This document shows, in pieces, positions 1 through 13,600 of a stretch of 63,610 bases of DNA (the first letter of the stretch is position 1; each line of letters starts with the position of its first letter). Below the pieces are notes generated by a model. That model was given only the letters and a program-made list of their open reading frames with translations. It searched no databases and was not told the DNA's origin. The DNA comes from Acanthaster planci. Lineage: Eukaryota > Echinodermata > Asteroidea > Valvatida > Acanthasteridae. The stretch spans positions 836,887-900,496 of the forward strand of contig NW_019091393.1 in NCBI RefSeq assembly GCF_001949145.1. The letters are read 5' to 3'. The position numbers were made by a program, and so were the translations under genes.

Positions 1-145
1 AGGCCGAAAAAGTAGCCACTTCCAAAATGTAGCGTAATCCCTCAGGAAGGCCATAAAAGGTTACCGGAAAACTTTCCATATTTTTGTCCCCTTCCTTCAA
101 GTTTGGCTCCTAAGAATTTGGTTCTGGATCGACCCTTGATCTTAC

Positions 146-1482
146 CCCGCCTCCACCAGCCGTGATTTCATGCTCCCAGACATCCAGGTTGAATGTGTCA
201 AAAGTGTCCTCAAAGATCAAGCTGCCGGCCGGGCATGGGTAACTCGAGCACTTCGATGTTGCTTTATCACCACCTAACAAACCAGACCAAGAGACGTCAT
301 CTCTCTAAAATTGTCCAAACATACCTGTCATTAATTACTTCTGGAAGCTTGTGTTGACCTCAAGGTAACAGCAAAGCACGACAATTTTGGTACTTTATAT
401 AGGGCCTATACCAAATAACTACATTTATTGAGTGAAACCAGTGGGTGGCTTGTCACCTTCCTCAAGTACTTTTGATGATAAATAATGGGCCTATTTGGAT
501 GAGACTCAACCAGACTGGTACCAGGATTATCTGCGATGTCATCGGAATAATCTAAACTACCTAAAGTCGGTATTCCTCCATGCTCAAATACACATCGCAT
601 GTGTATAATAGCAACTTCACAATTTTTTGTCACGACGGCTGAATGTCAGCAGCGAAGACTACCCTTTTTTGGGTACGTTGCAAACATGATTGTGTTCATA
701 CCATTCACTTTTACGGACACAAAAATTGTGCGTTGCGTTCGGCCGTCAAAATCGCCCCGGAAGTGATTCTGACGGATACGCAACGCTTTGCGCAAGTGTT
801 GACGCGCATAAAAATTATGGATCGAGTTGCAAACTCTGTATACGAGTATGTCGTGTTACGACATACTCAAATTTTACTGCCATTTATTAATCAAAACAGA
901 AACTTTTACATTCTGAATATCGTTTAAAACGTACAAGTTTCCATTATAATTAAAGAAAACCATTTTTCACAAGCCCTTCAAAATGTGTGCCACAGAAATT
1001 GAAATACGTGTATTTTATCGACGAAGGCTATTCACTTTACGAAACTCTGGCCGAATCATGGCAGTGGATACCGCGACAGAAGTGAGTTTCATTCCAGAGG
1101 TTGTGCCTTACGGCCATGAGCCTTTAAGGACCATTCGACCCAGACCAAATGTTCGTTGGCTAAAGTTAACCGATTTAGGGGGAAAGTTTGCAAAACAGAT
1201 GACCACACTTGGCAAAGTGACCGAGGAATTTAGAAACTTTTTGATTTATAATGAACGACGTTAAAACTCAATTTGCGTCAAAACGCGTGAGCAATGTGTT
1301 TGCTTGGCGACATACATGTACAGTTGCCATGAAGAAGATGTTCAAACTTTCATGCCTTAGCGTTGAATATACTCACTTGGTTTAGGTGAGAATTCCGTGA
1401 TGCCCGGCGTGGGAACATTGTCTGTCAGGCTCTGGGCCCACAATAAGGCCAAGCAGACTAGGGAGAGAACAAACTGTGCCAT
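146..1482 (-). CDS. Secreted GH16 beta-1,3-glucanase / glucan-binding protein, N-terminal part
   Basis: Two coding exons are visible on the minus strand and the gene continues beyond the left edge. Exon 1 (1482-1377) opens with a hydrophobic signal peptide (MAQFVLSLVCLALLWAQS) and ends at a consensus GTGAGT donor in phase 1. Exon 2 (273-146) follows a TTTGTTAG acceptor, and the phase closes exactly. It encodes a short Cys-containing segment (SKCSSYPCPAG) and then LIFEDTFDTFNLDVWEHEI followed by TAGGGG. That segment is the conserved start of the GH16 fold in sea urchin, amphioxus and mollusc beta-1,3-glucanases and in arthropod glucan-binding proteins. It ends at a GTAAG donor in phase 0. The catalytic ExDxxE region lies outside the window, so hydrolase and non-catalytic recognition protein cannot be told apart. 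The signal peptide implies secretion, with a role in digestion or in sensing fungal or algal glucan. The insect-type CBM39 domain seems absent, because only about 30 residues separate signal peptide and GH16 start. Confidence 0.85.
643..1264 (+). other. Two unexplained small ORFs inside GH16 intron 1
   Basis: Opposite to the GH16 gene and inside its first intron lie two consecutive open frames, 643-927 (94 codons) and 983-1264 (93 codons). The second has protein-like composition, with a basic centre (RTIRPRPNVRWLKL) and few low-complexity runs. I recognise neither and see no splice sites joining them. They could be an old mobile-element fragment or chance ORFs. Confidence that they are coding is low. 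Confidence 0.15.
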
Positions 1483-1530
1483 CTCGACCAACTTCAGGCA
1501 GCGAACTGTCAATTCACCCTCCCGAGCTGC

Positions 1531-1540
1531 CTTAAATACC
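1531..1540 (-). promoter_or_regulatory. TATA-like box upstream of the GH16 gene
   Basis: Read on the minus strand this is GGTATTTAAG, about 50 bp upstream of the GH16 start codon at 1482. A TATA box here would place transcription start near 1500-1510 and leave a short 5' UTR. The other genes in the window show no obvious TATA box. A TATA promoter would suit a regulated secreted gene. This rests on motif and spacing only. Confidence 0.45.
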
Positions 1541-1619
1541 GAGTTCGATATCGATGATTGGGGCCCACATCGTGATTCACTCTCGACGGAGCAATGGAAA
1601 CTGGTCATAGGCTACTGAT

Positions 1620-4600
1620 AATGGCCAATCATACGTCATGTCTTTAGTCAGTAGCTTTTGGGTGGGTTTCACTGTTGCGGAAAATCGACGAAGTAAACGA
1701 AAGTCAAGCCATTGGATTGGTCGTTTAATGAGAGTGACGATTCGATTCTTGCATCAGGGCTGGAGAGGTCTGCATTTAACAATGCGATCGGTAATTTTGT
1801 GCTTTCCACGTCGTGCGCAGTTGACAAACAGGTTAGTACCGGAAGGATCTGGTAGGGCCTTTGTTGTGTAAAAAACATATCTGAAAAAGTCAAGATTCAG
1901 ATATTGATATATAGCTACTCAAGTTGTTTCGTGCAGTGGAGCTTTGGACAAGCATGTAATCAGAAAATTATTTAAATTTTTAATTATTCCCTCAAATTTT
2001 CATATAAATCTTTCATCCTTAGAATATCAGGTTGGTCTGTAATTAGCATAAATCACTTTGTGAGATCACTTACTGCATATTGAATCCCTCCGACTAACAG
2101 CTCAGAAAAAAGAATGCTTAGACTTCAACGCAACGCAGGGTGTTGAGCACAAGACTGTATCGAGGACTTTTCGGGGGGGGGTGCGAATCCTGCGGGGCTG
2201 CTTTAAAGCAAATGCATCTTTTCTTTCCTCAAAAGCGGACCTTTTAGTCGCGGGAGGGGTGCGGACACACCCCCTCCATCCCCACCTAGTCACGGGCCTG
2301 GTGCAGTTGTGTAATAGGTTTTTTAAAAAGGAATTCATGAATAAACAACCACTTTCAACTCTGACATGACTTGCTTGAGCTTAGGGACATTGAATGAATG
2401 CGTCTCCAGTAACCGTACTAGTTGCCATTCTTGATTTGCTTTTCGGATATTAGGTCCCTTTGTGCAAATCTTTATCTTTTGAGATCATCCACAAAACCTT
2501 AAATTCGCTAAACTGCCAAAACTGCTTCATTGATGAAGCAAAATGTACGATGAATACGCATTTTCAGTGGCAAAACAAGCAAATTTGAAATTTTTTTTTA
2601 CGAAAGAAAGCGTCCATTTACCTTTGGCTTCTTCTTAACTTAATAGACATCAGATCGAGGGGATCTGATTTCCTCGCATTTGGATATCAGTTTTCGAGCG
2701 TCTTTGTTTTCCTCTTTGTATTTCTTAATTAACTGGGCTAAAAAAAACAGGGCACGTCACAGATCTTAACCAGGCTCAAGGCGAAACAGCATAAGGCTTA
2801 AGGCAAAAACAACATCAAGCGATAGACTATCTTCCTTTCCATATTGTGTCGTAACCTAAACCTTGATTTCATTGGGTTTTTTATATGCCTAACCAAGGGT
2901 ACTGTCCGTGCGAGACATTATAACTTCATATTACATGTGAACGGAGTGGGCCCAAATTCGACAGGAGAGCCTTGCTCGTTAATCGAGGACATGAACTCCA
3001 ATTTCCATCTGTCGAATTTCCATCAATAAGTGTGGGGGGAGGGCTAATCCACAGAAGTATCAACAAAAGCCGTTTGGCCCAATTTCAGAAAACGCTGTGA
3101 TCAAAATGCAGCTACTCTATTTTTTTTAATTTAAGATAAAGACGTCAATCACTTTTGAAAGTGATTCGTAACTGTCATTTTCCGCTGTAACAAGCATATC
3201 GAGAGAATCCGATAAATAATGTCAGTCAAAAGTCATGAAAATGTAAAGTGATGCAGGAGATACTAATGAATTATACCTCTGACCCAAACAGCAAGCTGTC
3301 TTGACTGACGACAAGGCTATTAATTAGCACGCACATTACCAAAACACATACGCACAAACAAACTGGACGTAGTTTTTAACACCATTCTAACTCTTCAATA
3401 ATTAAGCAAGTAATGGAAACTTAAAGTTAGATAAAGGAGAAAGTAACGGCAAGAAACAAAGACTTTGGCCAAATGGCCCAAATTTCAAACTTGTCAAAAC
3501 TTTGGGCTGAAGTCCTCAGTATCAAAGAAAATGTCTTTAGTGGCGCAAAGCGACGTTTTCCTTTGCACAAAAGGTGACCTCACAGGTTAGGAGAGCGCTA
3601 ATCAGAGTGAAATCCGTCCTCTGTTGAACACTATCGATTCCAGACATGCCAATCAAGTTAAGAAAATGGTTCTCGGATGAAAAGTGCCTGATTACCAAAA
3701 AAAAAAAAAAAAAAAAAACTGCTACAAACCAGATTCTGTATCTGTTTCGTAACATTATAATAATTAAAAAAGTCAAGTTTCAATTGGGATTTGTTCCAAC
3801 CTAAAAACCTAATTAATGCAGTTAATATTACATATTCATTATAACTGTGGCTGGTTTTAAAATGTTTCGGTCACCAAAAAGGGGAGAGAAATCTAGGTTT
3901 CTTACAGTGGGTTTGCGGTTTCAAAATTGTGGAAATTGTTTGTGGTGACAAAATCTGGGATAATGTCGAAGCACAACTTGTTCCTTTGGCAAGTTGTGAA
4001 AAAGTTTTGCTTAAATTTGTTGAAAGCAAGTAAATTTAGCTAAATCAACTATACAAATAATCTTGACTTGACACCTAGGCTCCACTCCTAAGTAGCATTG
4101 TCCTGAGAATCTTCCCAGACTACTTATCATAATATGTCTTTCAAATCAAAATACTAATCAGACTGTGAAGCTGTTCAGCTGTAACACCGGTGGGGTTTTT
4201 ACGTCCAAAATTTGCACGGAAATTCATTAGCCTTGGATACCATGGAACAGCGGGGAAGGTTGGACACTTTTGGACACTAGGAGGCATTGTTGATGGTTCA
4301 TTATTTTTAAATTGTGCTTGGCTTTGTTGACCTAACAGGCCGATCATCAGATGCTTTCACTGATCTCTGCGCACGTTGTGCCTCATTGCGTGTCGGGTTT
4401 CACCCGACATGCTGGACTGGTCACTGTCCCTGTAGCTGGCTGCTAGGTGCGATTAGCCCTGACAATTTGGATGCTGTACAGATCTAACATGAATTACTTT
4501 TCAGCAGGGATCTTTTTTTATGGCGCTTTCAGTTCCTCATGCTATTTGTGCCATAGGGAAGCGAATAAAGCACAAGTACCTATCCTTGCTAAGCCTCTGT

Positions 4601-7600
4601 TGATCACAGTGTGCTAATTTGTTTTCAATGTTAGGCATCAGTAAACCATTTTACGGCAATTTATCTCAAATAAGTGGTTACTGTGTTAATTTTTAGTTAA
4701 ATGAACAATTCATGGCGATTTTTTTTGGGGGGGGTTACAAAAAGGAAAAAGCAAAATATTCTATCAGCTCGATCTTGCTTGATTTGCGGGCGTCGTTTCC
4801 TCATTTACATACACTCGGCAGGATTCTGCCGGATTCATTAAAGCTACCGGCGCCTACGGTCGGAGGTCGTCTGTAAAGTGGAACGAGAACCAGTCTAAAC
4901 CTGACCGAGAACCAGTCAATACCCTGATTAAAAGCACTTCCTCACCGGCAAAGAAGGGACAGGCTTTGAGTGTTGATAAATTTCGCGCAAACATGATGCA
5001 ACGCCATCAACACAAAAGAATTGCCCTCAACACAAACAAAATGTTGGAACCAATCGTTTGTCTTCTTGTTCGGCTTTTTCTCTTTTCTTTATTGTTTATT
5101 TAAAAACATTCAAACTTCGTGGCCCAGAGGCAGAATTACATTTAAATTTACAAAATAAAAATTAAATAAAACATACATCAAGGTAATTATATTATTACAA
5201 CAAGAGGTATCAGCAACTTGCGAATTGGTAAAGCATTCACAGTGAAATGGGCCAACTTCCAGTTTTTTGCAAGACAATTGGTGGTTTTCGTCCCCTTTCA
5301 TCTCTTTTAAATTTCTCCAAGGGATTGGCAAGCATCCCTCCCCCCATGCCATGCATATGCTCTCCATGCTTCCCAGTAAAAACCTTAGATGTCCACCACA
5401 ACACAGCAACTCTGTGTCAAGTTTTTGGAGTTGTTTTAAACAAATACTTAGAATACCCTTACTACCGGCAGCATGTCAAAACATCTTTTTTCCCCCTGAA
5501 TGACCATTTAGACAGAGGATCCTCCTTCCTGAAAAATTTAAATACGGTCAACAGAATGATTTTGAGGCTACACACCACACATTGTCACAGTCCCATTTAA
5601 TTTAATCAGATTTTGAATTCGTGTTTTCCCTATTGTCTCCGTATTGTTTTCGATTTCTTTCTTTTTTAAATTTGTTAAAGGCATTTAACAGGACTAAGCC
5701 CTCGGCTTCTTAAAAGGCCCCCATAATTTTCGATGGATTATTGTTTTTTTCTTCATCCCAATCTATTGATATGTAGTATAACATTAATCATATCTTTTAT
5801 TTTCATTTTGTTTCTCGCTGAATTATATAACCTAGTGGCGTTATGAAAATAGATTTAGATTTTTGAAATAGCGCCCTCCTTAGCCTAACACACCATTACG
5901 TTAGCAATAGCATACATGTTTGTGTAGTAAAGATGAATCTCGTGTTTCAAACTATAAGTCAATCCAGTTAATGGCCTTGTGTGTTGCATTTGTATGCCGA
6001 CAGTAAAATTTGCAATTTTGGCAAGACGGAAAATGAACAGCAATTTTTTTCAACTTTGTCTCATTGGTTCTGCCCTAACCAATCAAAAGTTACCGGGAAG
6101 ATTTAGATCTTACGCGTGCGCAGTGACAGCGATCGTGTTTCCACATAAGGATTTTCAACGTGCATTTAGAGCATTCAAAAACTAGCACATAACATATAAA
6201 TTACTTTAACAAGGATGAAAGTAACAACAGTAGCGACTTCCTAACAAACTGTGGTGCTTAATACTCTCCTTTGGTGGACAGTTCAAGTTTTAATACACAA
6301 ATTTAAATCTAAAGGTCATTTAGACACTAACTGCACGTTGGATAATAGTTGGGAGTGCAACGGTCTCGCACTTCCTAGGTTGGTTATGCCACCGATGCCC
6401 GATGGTCTCCTTCAATTGCATTAAAAGTATTTTGGAACTGAAATTGAAGCACAATGAGTCAACACATATAAATCAAAGGTAAGTAGCATTCTGGAAATGA
6501 CCATTGTTAAATTCAACGAGTGTTTGATATGTGGCGCACTCCTAAAATACGGTTCACTCCTCAGACATGATGCAGTAAAACTAAAAAGCCGGGTGCGCAT
6601 GAACATGATGTGCAATGGCATGATGTACGAAACATTATTGTAATGGACTAGGCCTATAAAAAATGTAAGTTACTGTGTGTCTTTGATTGATTGTAGGCTA
6701 ATCAAATTTCGTTTTATGTCAAATGAAATGACTTGAAATTTGATTTTATTTCATAAATTACTGGGGCTAGATGGTGTACCGTATAGGCTTATGTCAATTG
6801 TCTTGACTTCTGAATCATAGGGTTTTCACTGCTGGGATAGATTTCAACAGAAATGCAAGGGCAGAAGGGAACTTGAAATATTGATCACATTTGTTCGAAT
6901 GACTGGGCAGTGCTTATTGGGCAGCGCAGACATCCATGAGTTTCACAGAATTGCGGGTAGCAACCACACTGCGCCTATCATGCCTATGAAAACAAATACA
7001 GTAGTGAATTTGAAAATGAATTAAAATTTTAAAACAATTTGATAAAATAAAATTGGAAACACTGAGTAACTTGTAAGCTACGTAGGCCCTAATTCAAATT
7101 TTTTTTGAAATTCAGAATTGGCCGTAGGTTATTTTATTGGCTGTTTAGCTCATTTTATAGAGAGATTAAACCTGTAGGCCTATTATTTAATTTTAATTCA
7201 ACAAATGCCAGATACGTAACATGTCGTGCACCTCAGCCCCCCTCAGAATTCCTACAACCACTTGTTCTCGTTAGTGAGAAGAATTTTTTACAGTAAACAA
7301 ACTGACAAAGTTGAAGACGGTGAAGATTGGCTTCATATTTTATCAAGTGAAGGACAACGTTCATCTCTTACTTTAACAACCAACTGTTGAATATGTAAAT
7401 GGTGGCATCATGCCACCCCAAGCTTCACTTGGGGTTCCATGACAGCTGTTCCAGTCAGCAGCGAGGATCGACCAATCAGCATTGAGATTCAGCTTGGTTT
7501 GGCTGGCAGTGTGCCGACTTTAGTACAGGGATGATGTCAGCAGTATACATGTCGTTAGAGATGGAGGAGGTGGGAGAGATGAACATCTCTCCTGCCCTGG

Positions 7601-10600
7601 AAAAATTGTTACCGTCGCCCTGGTCGATTCCCCTGAGAATCGACTACCCCCTTAGAAATTTGGTAAGCTTGCGCAGAATATTAACCACTTCCTGCCGGGG
7701 ATTCTGGTATCGGACACGTATGCTTTATATGCGTGGCCAGAGTCTCCGAAATCGGACAAAGGGAACTGGGCCTTGTAACAAAAGACCGTACTCGGAACAA
7801 AAGACCAGGCTGCTGGACATTACCAACATTTTTTCACCCTCAGTAGTGGAGATAATCCAGCCTTGTTTTGAAACAGTATACCACGGTTTGGGGCATATGT
7901 GCGAGCGGATTACCACCGGGGACAAAGGCGCTCCACCACCACAGTGATGAGCCACACAGCACCGCTGCATGCTAATCTGGCCTCTATTGAAAAGAGGTCA
8001 GCAGTGCACTGTGCCAGATTTGTGAACAAAAGAAAGTTATATAACACCACACAATCTGGGCTCTTTTGACAAGGTTGCAGGCCTGGCTGAAATACTTGGG
8101 CATCAATAGATTTTGTCTGTCAGACTAGAGTGGCCACCAGATAGTCCTTTATGTGGGTGTAAGTGTCCAATAAATGAAGATAGGAATTTTTAAAGAATTT
8201 TGAAAACAGGAAAAAATGATAATTATCCCACCCCAGCATCATCAACATTGATAACTGCCACCGGCGCGAAGTCGTTAAGTCACAAATATTATACAATGTA
8301 CATGTACCAAAATCTAGCAATATTAGTAAGTAGCTGTGAAGTTGGATCATAAAGCTGTTCATTCATTGCTTTTTTCAAATTAATATTCATGAGACAAATT
8401 ATAACACTGAGTAGCACTGACACTGGAAATTACTACGTTATTATAAAACACTGTTATACCTGTAACTTCAGTGACTTTGGTGGATGGATTTAACCCTACA
8501 AGTTCTGCATAAAATTTGCCTTGCAGTACTCAGTACTACAAAGTACTAAGCAGTAGTCTCAGCCTGGAGGACCTAGCCCTACAAATGACTACTTTTAGCT
8601 GGGGCACCCTCCACTGCTACTCGTACAGAGAACAGTAAGCTGTGCATTCATAGTGCCAGAGCACTGTATGGAACATTGTCTTATCTACTGTATTTTATGG
8701 CTTCAGAGAACAATAAGGTCATGTCCTCTTACAAGCGACAGTACTGTATATTGCATGTACATTTTACTACTAAGTAGTACTTTGTAGTATTCATCGCTGT
8801 TAGGGTTAACAGATATTGGACTCTCCTCCCCCTCCCCCCGGTATTATCTACATGTAGCTGTCTCCTCCTGTCATCCCACTATAGACAGACAGAACTCTTG
8901 CTATGCCACTGGATAACATGCCTCTGATGAGGCTGTCACCTAGCTACGATACGAGGGGCATTGTTTGGGACAGGGACTCTCTGAACAACCTACCAGCAGA
9001 AATAATTGCCTGGTGATCAATATTTCATGCATGTTTGCGACATATGCAACCAATCCACGTGGACCTGTGCATTGTAAAAAATAATGAGAAATAAAGTTGA
9101 GTACACAGAAGCTAGATACGAGGCAATACATGTACCTCTGCCGCTTGCATGGTTTGCTGTCCTGGTTTAAGAAAACAACACTTCTGCCAGGTAAATTTCA
9201 CAGCTGAAAAATCCTTGAGGGCCTGTGACTTTGTGTATAGTGTGATAGGGTTACACTTGGAAATGATGGATGTAAACTGGGGTGTGACAGTACTCAAATT
9301 GCTGTAGCATTAGGCATCGGTAGTTACAGTGTTTATGGTACATGTAATTGATTTGTGTCCAGATCCATTGATTTTTGTTTACATTTATAGTGTGCAGACA
9401 CGTGTAATTTCAAGGACTTTTTCCACAAGGACATTGTTTTTTTGGCAGGATTAAGTATTCATTTTCTAGTAAAAAAACCTCTGTTGGTGATTTTGAGTTT
9501 AGTTTGTCTTGCATACAGAGAGACCTTTCAGTTTTGCGCATGTACATGTAGGTATGTAATTTTTCTACATTGCCCTGTGTAATAAAAAAGCAGTGTGGCC
9601 ACGCAAACGTGACAAAGTAAGTGGCCATTTTTATGTCACCTGCATTGAAGCCTTTATGATGCGAACTTGGAAGTTTGGAAATGTAAACAAATGCCACAAT
9701 CACTCCTATTGTCATGGCCGATAGCTGGGAGCAGACAAGCATATTTTACAGGTGCTGTTGAACTTTCAATTCATCAAAGGCTTTTGTTGAAGGATATTGT
9801 ATTTTTCATTTGCTGAAAGCTACTCTTGTTTTCACAGAACTGAATTTTGCTTCAAAGCCTCAGTAGGGGATCACTGTGTGTAAAATTGAGATCACCTGTT
9901 CTCTGAACTGGACTTTAAGCCAACACCTGATCATTGAATCAGCCGATTTTGTCATTTTTTCCCCCTGGTGTAGAATTACAGATTGAAAGCATTTTTGCAA
10001 AGTTTTGCATAGCTTTACATTGTTTTTCTCAATTTTTTTTCTGAATCCTCTGTCACGTATGTATACCAGTACATGTGTAGGTGGGTTTCTGTGAATTCTG
10101 GCTGATCTGACTTGTTTTATGCAAAAGATAATTGCTTCAGTGAGTTTCAATGTTGGTACATGTACCTGCAAAGTTAGCTGTAAAATTGTAGGGACCATAG
10201 TTGTTTGCAAACAATGCGTTAATTTCAAGTGAAGTACTGGACTTGAGCATTTTAAGCAAGATGTGGGATGGAGAGAAACCCCCCCCCCCTTTGTGTTGGT
10301 CATTGTTTGATCGGAATTTCAGGAATTCTTTACAGAAATACGATTGAATGATGATTTTTAGTAATATTTCAGTTCATTTTTTTGAAAATCCCTGCTGGGC
10401 GGCACAATTTGAACCCGAGAGTCGGGCGGAAATTTGCTGTACTGGGCGGTGCCGTCTGGCGCCGCCCACCGTGGCTAGAGCATTGGCCAGAAGTTATTTT
10501 TCTAATCTCAAGCATTTTATGCAGATGTCCTCAATTCTAACTCTCCCCGTAGCGTCAACATGTGGGGACTTTTTGTAAGGAATTAATCCCCAGTAAATTT

Positions 10601-13600
10601 CTATTTGTATAAAATCCCCGGGAACTCTGTTTGCTGTAACTTCCAAATTGTAACAACAAGCCTCATCTTAGGTAATGCAGGGGAGACCCTGCCTCCCTGG
10701 GTTAGGCCAAGCTTGCAAATTCCTTACAATTTTCCAGGTGACTTGAAGAATCTTGGGGATGAAGGTTAAGTTTGGCATTGATGGAATATGTACATTCACA
10801 GCCCAGCTTTCAAGACCCCTCACTTAGCCTCATGTTTTAAAAACAAATTAAATTTATATCAAAACATAAACAGTGATTTCCTGAAATTGGGTTTGATAAT
10901 ACAGTGCACATTCAATGACATTCTGCCTTGAGACTGGTCCATCTGCACATACATGTACCAACTTTACATGCACGCATGTACATATACGAGTACATGTACA
11001 TGTACGTGTACATGTACATATGCCTTTAGCATTCTTACCCCATGCTGTGCACACAGTTGACAACTTCTGACTCTATACATTATTTTATTGTCGTTCAGAC
11101 AGCCTCGTTAATTTTTTCAATTGAAAAAAAATCCATGCTTTATTGATCCACTCAGGTCTGCCAAATGCTTGATCACGTTCCAAAAAATGTTAATTCTGCT
11201 ATTAGAACAGGTGCAGAAAAACCTGGTATGCCTGGACCATCACCATGGCAACAGAGGTTAATGATGCCAGTTCCATACAATATGCTGTGTAACAAGTGCT
11301 CATAGCGATGGTTGAATATTTGGGAAAAGCTATGCAAATTTTGACCACAATGCAAGGTCTGAATGTAAAGGAAGATTGATTTTTTGTGCAAGTCTGATCT
11401 GATGTATTGGTGAGAAGTACATGTACAGTGTTGGTAAATTTTGTGCCAGCAAAAGGTACTGAGTTTATTTTGTACCTGAAGGATAGTGGTGTGTATTTCT
11501 GTCATTTATCTTTGATGCCGTTATACATGTATGTGGAATGGTCACAACAGAAGCCACACTTGAATGAAAGGTAATACTCTTGCATTATATTTACTCAAGT
11601 AACTGGGGCACACAGTCATTTACTTGTAATAGCGAACCTACATGTACTGTATATTTTATCATCTTTGGAGGGATATACATGTATCATTTGTACTGCATTT
11701 GTTTTGATTTTCCTCCGTAGGCCTTTTTTTTTTCTTTGTACTTTTTCTTAAAGTAGTGTTTAGACATTTAAAAAAAAAAATTATGAGCATCTGACTTATG
11801 CTGACATTTTTAACATGCTTTATTGCTAGCCCGACACAGAAGTTTTACTGATTTCCCCAGCAGTGTCACTAATTTCCCCAGCAAGTTTTCGTTGAATTCC
11901 CTGGAGCACATTAAAATTGTTGTCCTGGGTTGGCACTGAGCAACAGATGTATTCACATATATACATGAAAGGCAAATCCCTACCAAATCCTGCCATTAAC
12001 TGTAATTCCTGGTGGAGAGGTCAGAGGGGTTACTTGACACGTTCATAAATTGTCAGAGTATTTTTTTCCGATGCAGTTCCACTGTTTGGCTCGACGAGAC
12101 AGCGAGGGTCCCAAATCAAGACCAGAGTTGAAGTGGTTGACCCAGGGGTGCTTATTTGTCAACAGTGACACACCTCGACCCCCTACCCCTTCCCTCCCCC
12201 ACATTTATTGAAAGAAAAGTGTCCCGTAAAGTCACATTGTCAGATGGTGGACAGATGTTGTGGAAGAGTTGAGGAAAACTCAACATAAGAAAGGGATTTA
12301 CAGGGGAAAAAAATCTCCCCCACAATGTTGCCCTGGAAAGCCCAGGTACACCTACATTTCAAACCCAGAAAAAGCAAATAATTAACAATTTTATGCATAT
12401 ATGTACATGCATTGGAAGACATGCATGTCTTTTGATATGCCCACCTTTCGTGGCACTGTGGACACTCGGTGCATGTTAACTGCATAGAATCACATGAACA
12501 AGCACGAAAATACATCTTCAAAGTGTCTTGAGTAGGCCTACACTTCATGTACATGTATGTACATGTACATGCCCATTGTCCATGAACATATTATGAACGT
12601 GTTTGTACAATGTACAAGAACACAGATGCATTTACGCAGGGTTAGTTACACTGCTACAGTACATTCAAGCAGAAACCCCTTGAGGAGGGTAAATTGATAT
12701 TTATGGCACTCCTGAAAGTTAGGACAATTTACGGCCGGCCGTGTGGACCCACTGCGACACAGCCTGCTGATTGATAGGAATGGCATGATCATGTCCAAGT
12801 CAAGTAGGGGTAACGTTCAGTGTTCACCGCCCCTACATAATGCACCGTTGTTACAGCCTCACTCAGTTTATTGCCGGTACCCATTGTGCGGAAGGTGTCA
12901 AATTTAATTGGTAACCTGTATCCTGTGAATCATTTATCATTGATTGAGGACAGATAGATTTGTCTTGCTGCTTGCGACAGCTGAGCCGTCCAAATCACAG
13001 GTAAACTGCTGTCCTATGCAGGAATGTGTAATATGGTGAGTGCAGGTGGATAAATGCTTTCAAGTTGCCTAGGACGTGTACACTGTATCCTGCCATGGCT
13101 ACTGGCGATGCGTACAGTATGTGTGGGCCGTAGTAAGCATGGCTCATGACATTTCTGCATTCTGAACACATGTATTTTGAGCGGGGTTGGCATTATTTGG
13201 AGGTCTGCACAGTTTAAGTACTGTACATGTACGTGTATATTTACGTGCATGGTAGAAGGATCTATAAGTGTGGCACTCACTCTTAGATTGAAATCAGCAT
13301 TGGTATGCGGAAATTTCACTGTTCTCTCTACAGAGGTGTGAGAATTCAGCTTTTTAGCTGATTTCAGTTTTCTTTGGTTTGGATGTTGACCCTGAATTTC
13401 AGCTTTTTTGTACACCTGGTCCATGTATGTACCCCCGGTACAAAAGTATGGGAACATTTTACATTTCAGCTTTGTGTTAGGTGTCTTCAGCTTTAATTGT
13501 TAAGTGGCCTCTCACACCCCTGTCTCTAAATTCTGTAATTTCTGCACAGAAATCTCACCTACATGTATAACCATTTTTGTTTTTCCAGTCTTTATTCCAA

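Noticed and set aside
5110-5600. Overlapping ORFs on both strands (99 aa minus, 117 aa plus)
   Set aside because: No recognisable family, no splice sites in keeping with an exon, and AT-rich flanks with poly(A)-like words. More like UTR or intergenic sequence.
7531-7947. 138-codon plus-strand ORF
   Set aside because: Its sequence is largely determined by perfect hairpins and shows no domain pattern. Kept only as a structural curiosity.
9860-10303. 147-codon minus-strand ORF
   Set aside because: Low-complexity and poly-C/poly-T derived composition, no family resemblance, no neighbouring exons.
13014-13457. 147-codon minus-strand ORF before SSX2IP
   Set aside because: No recognisable family and no supporting splice signals; runs through TACATGTA-rich spacer.
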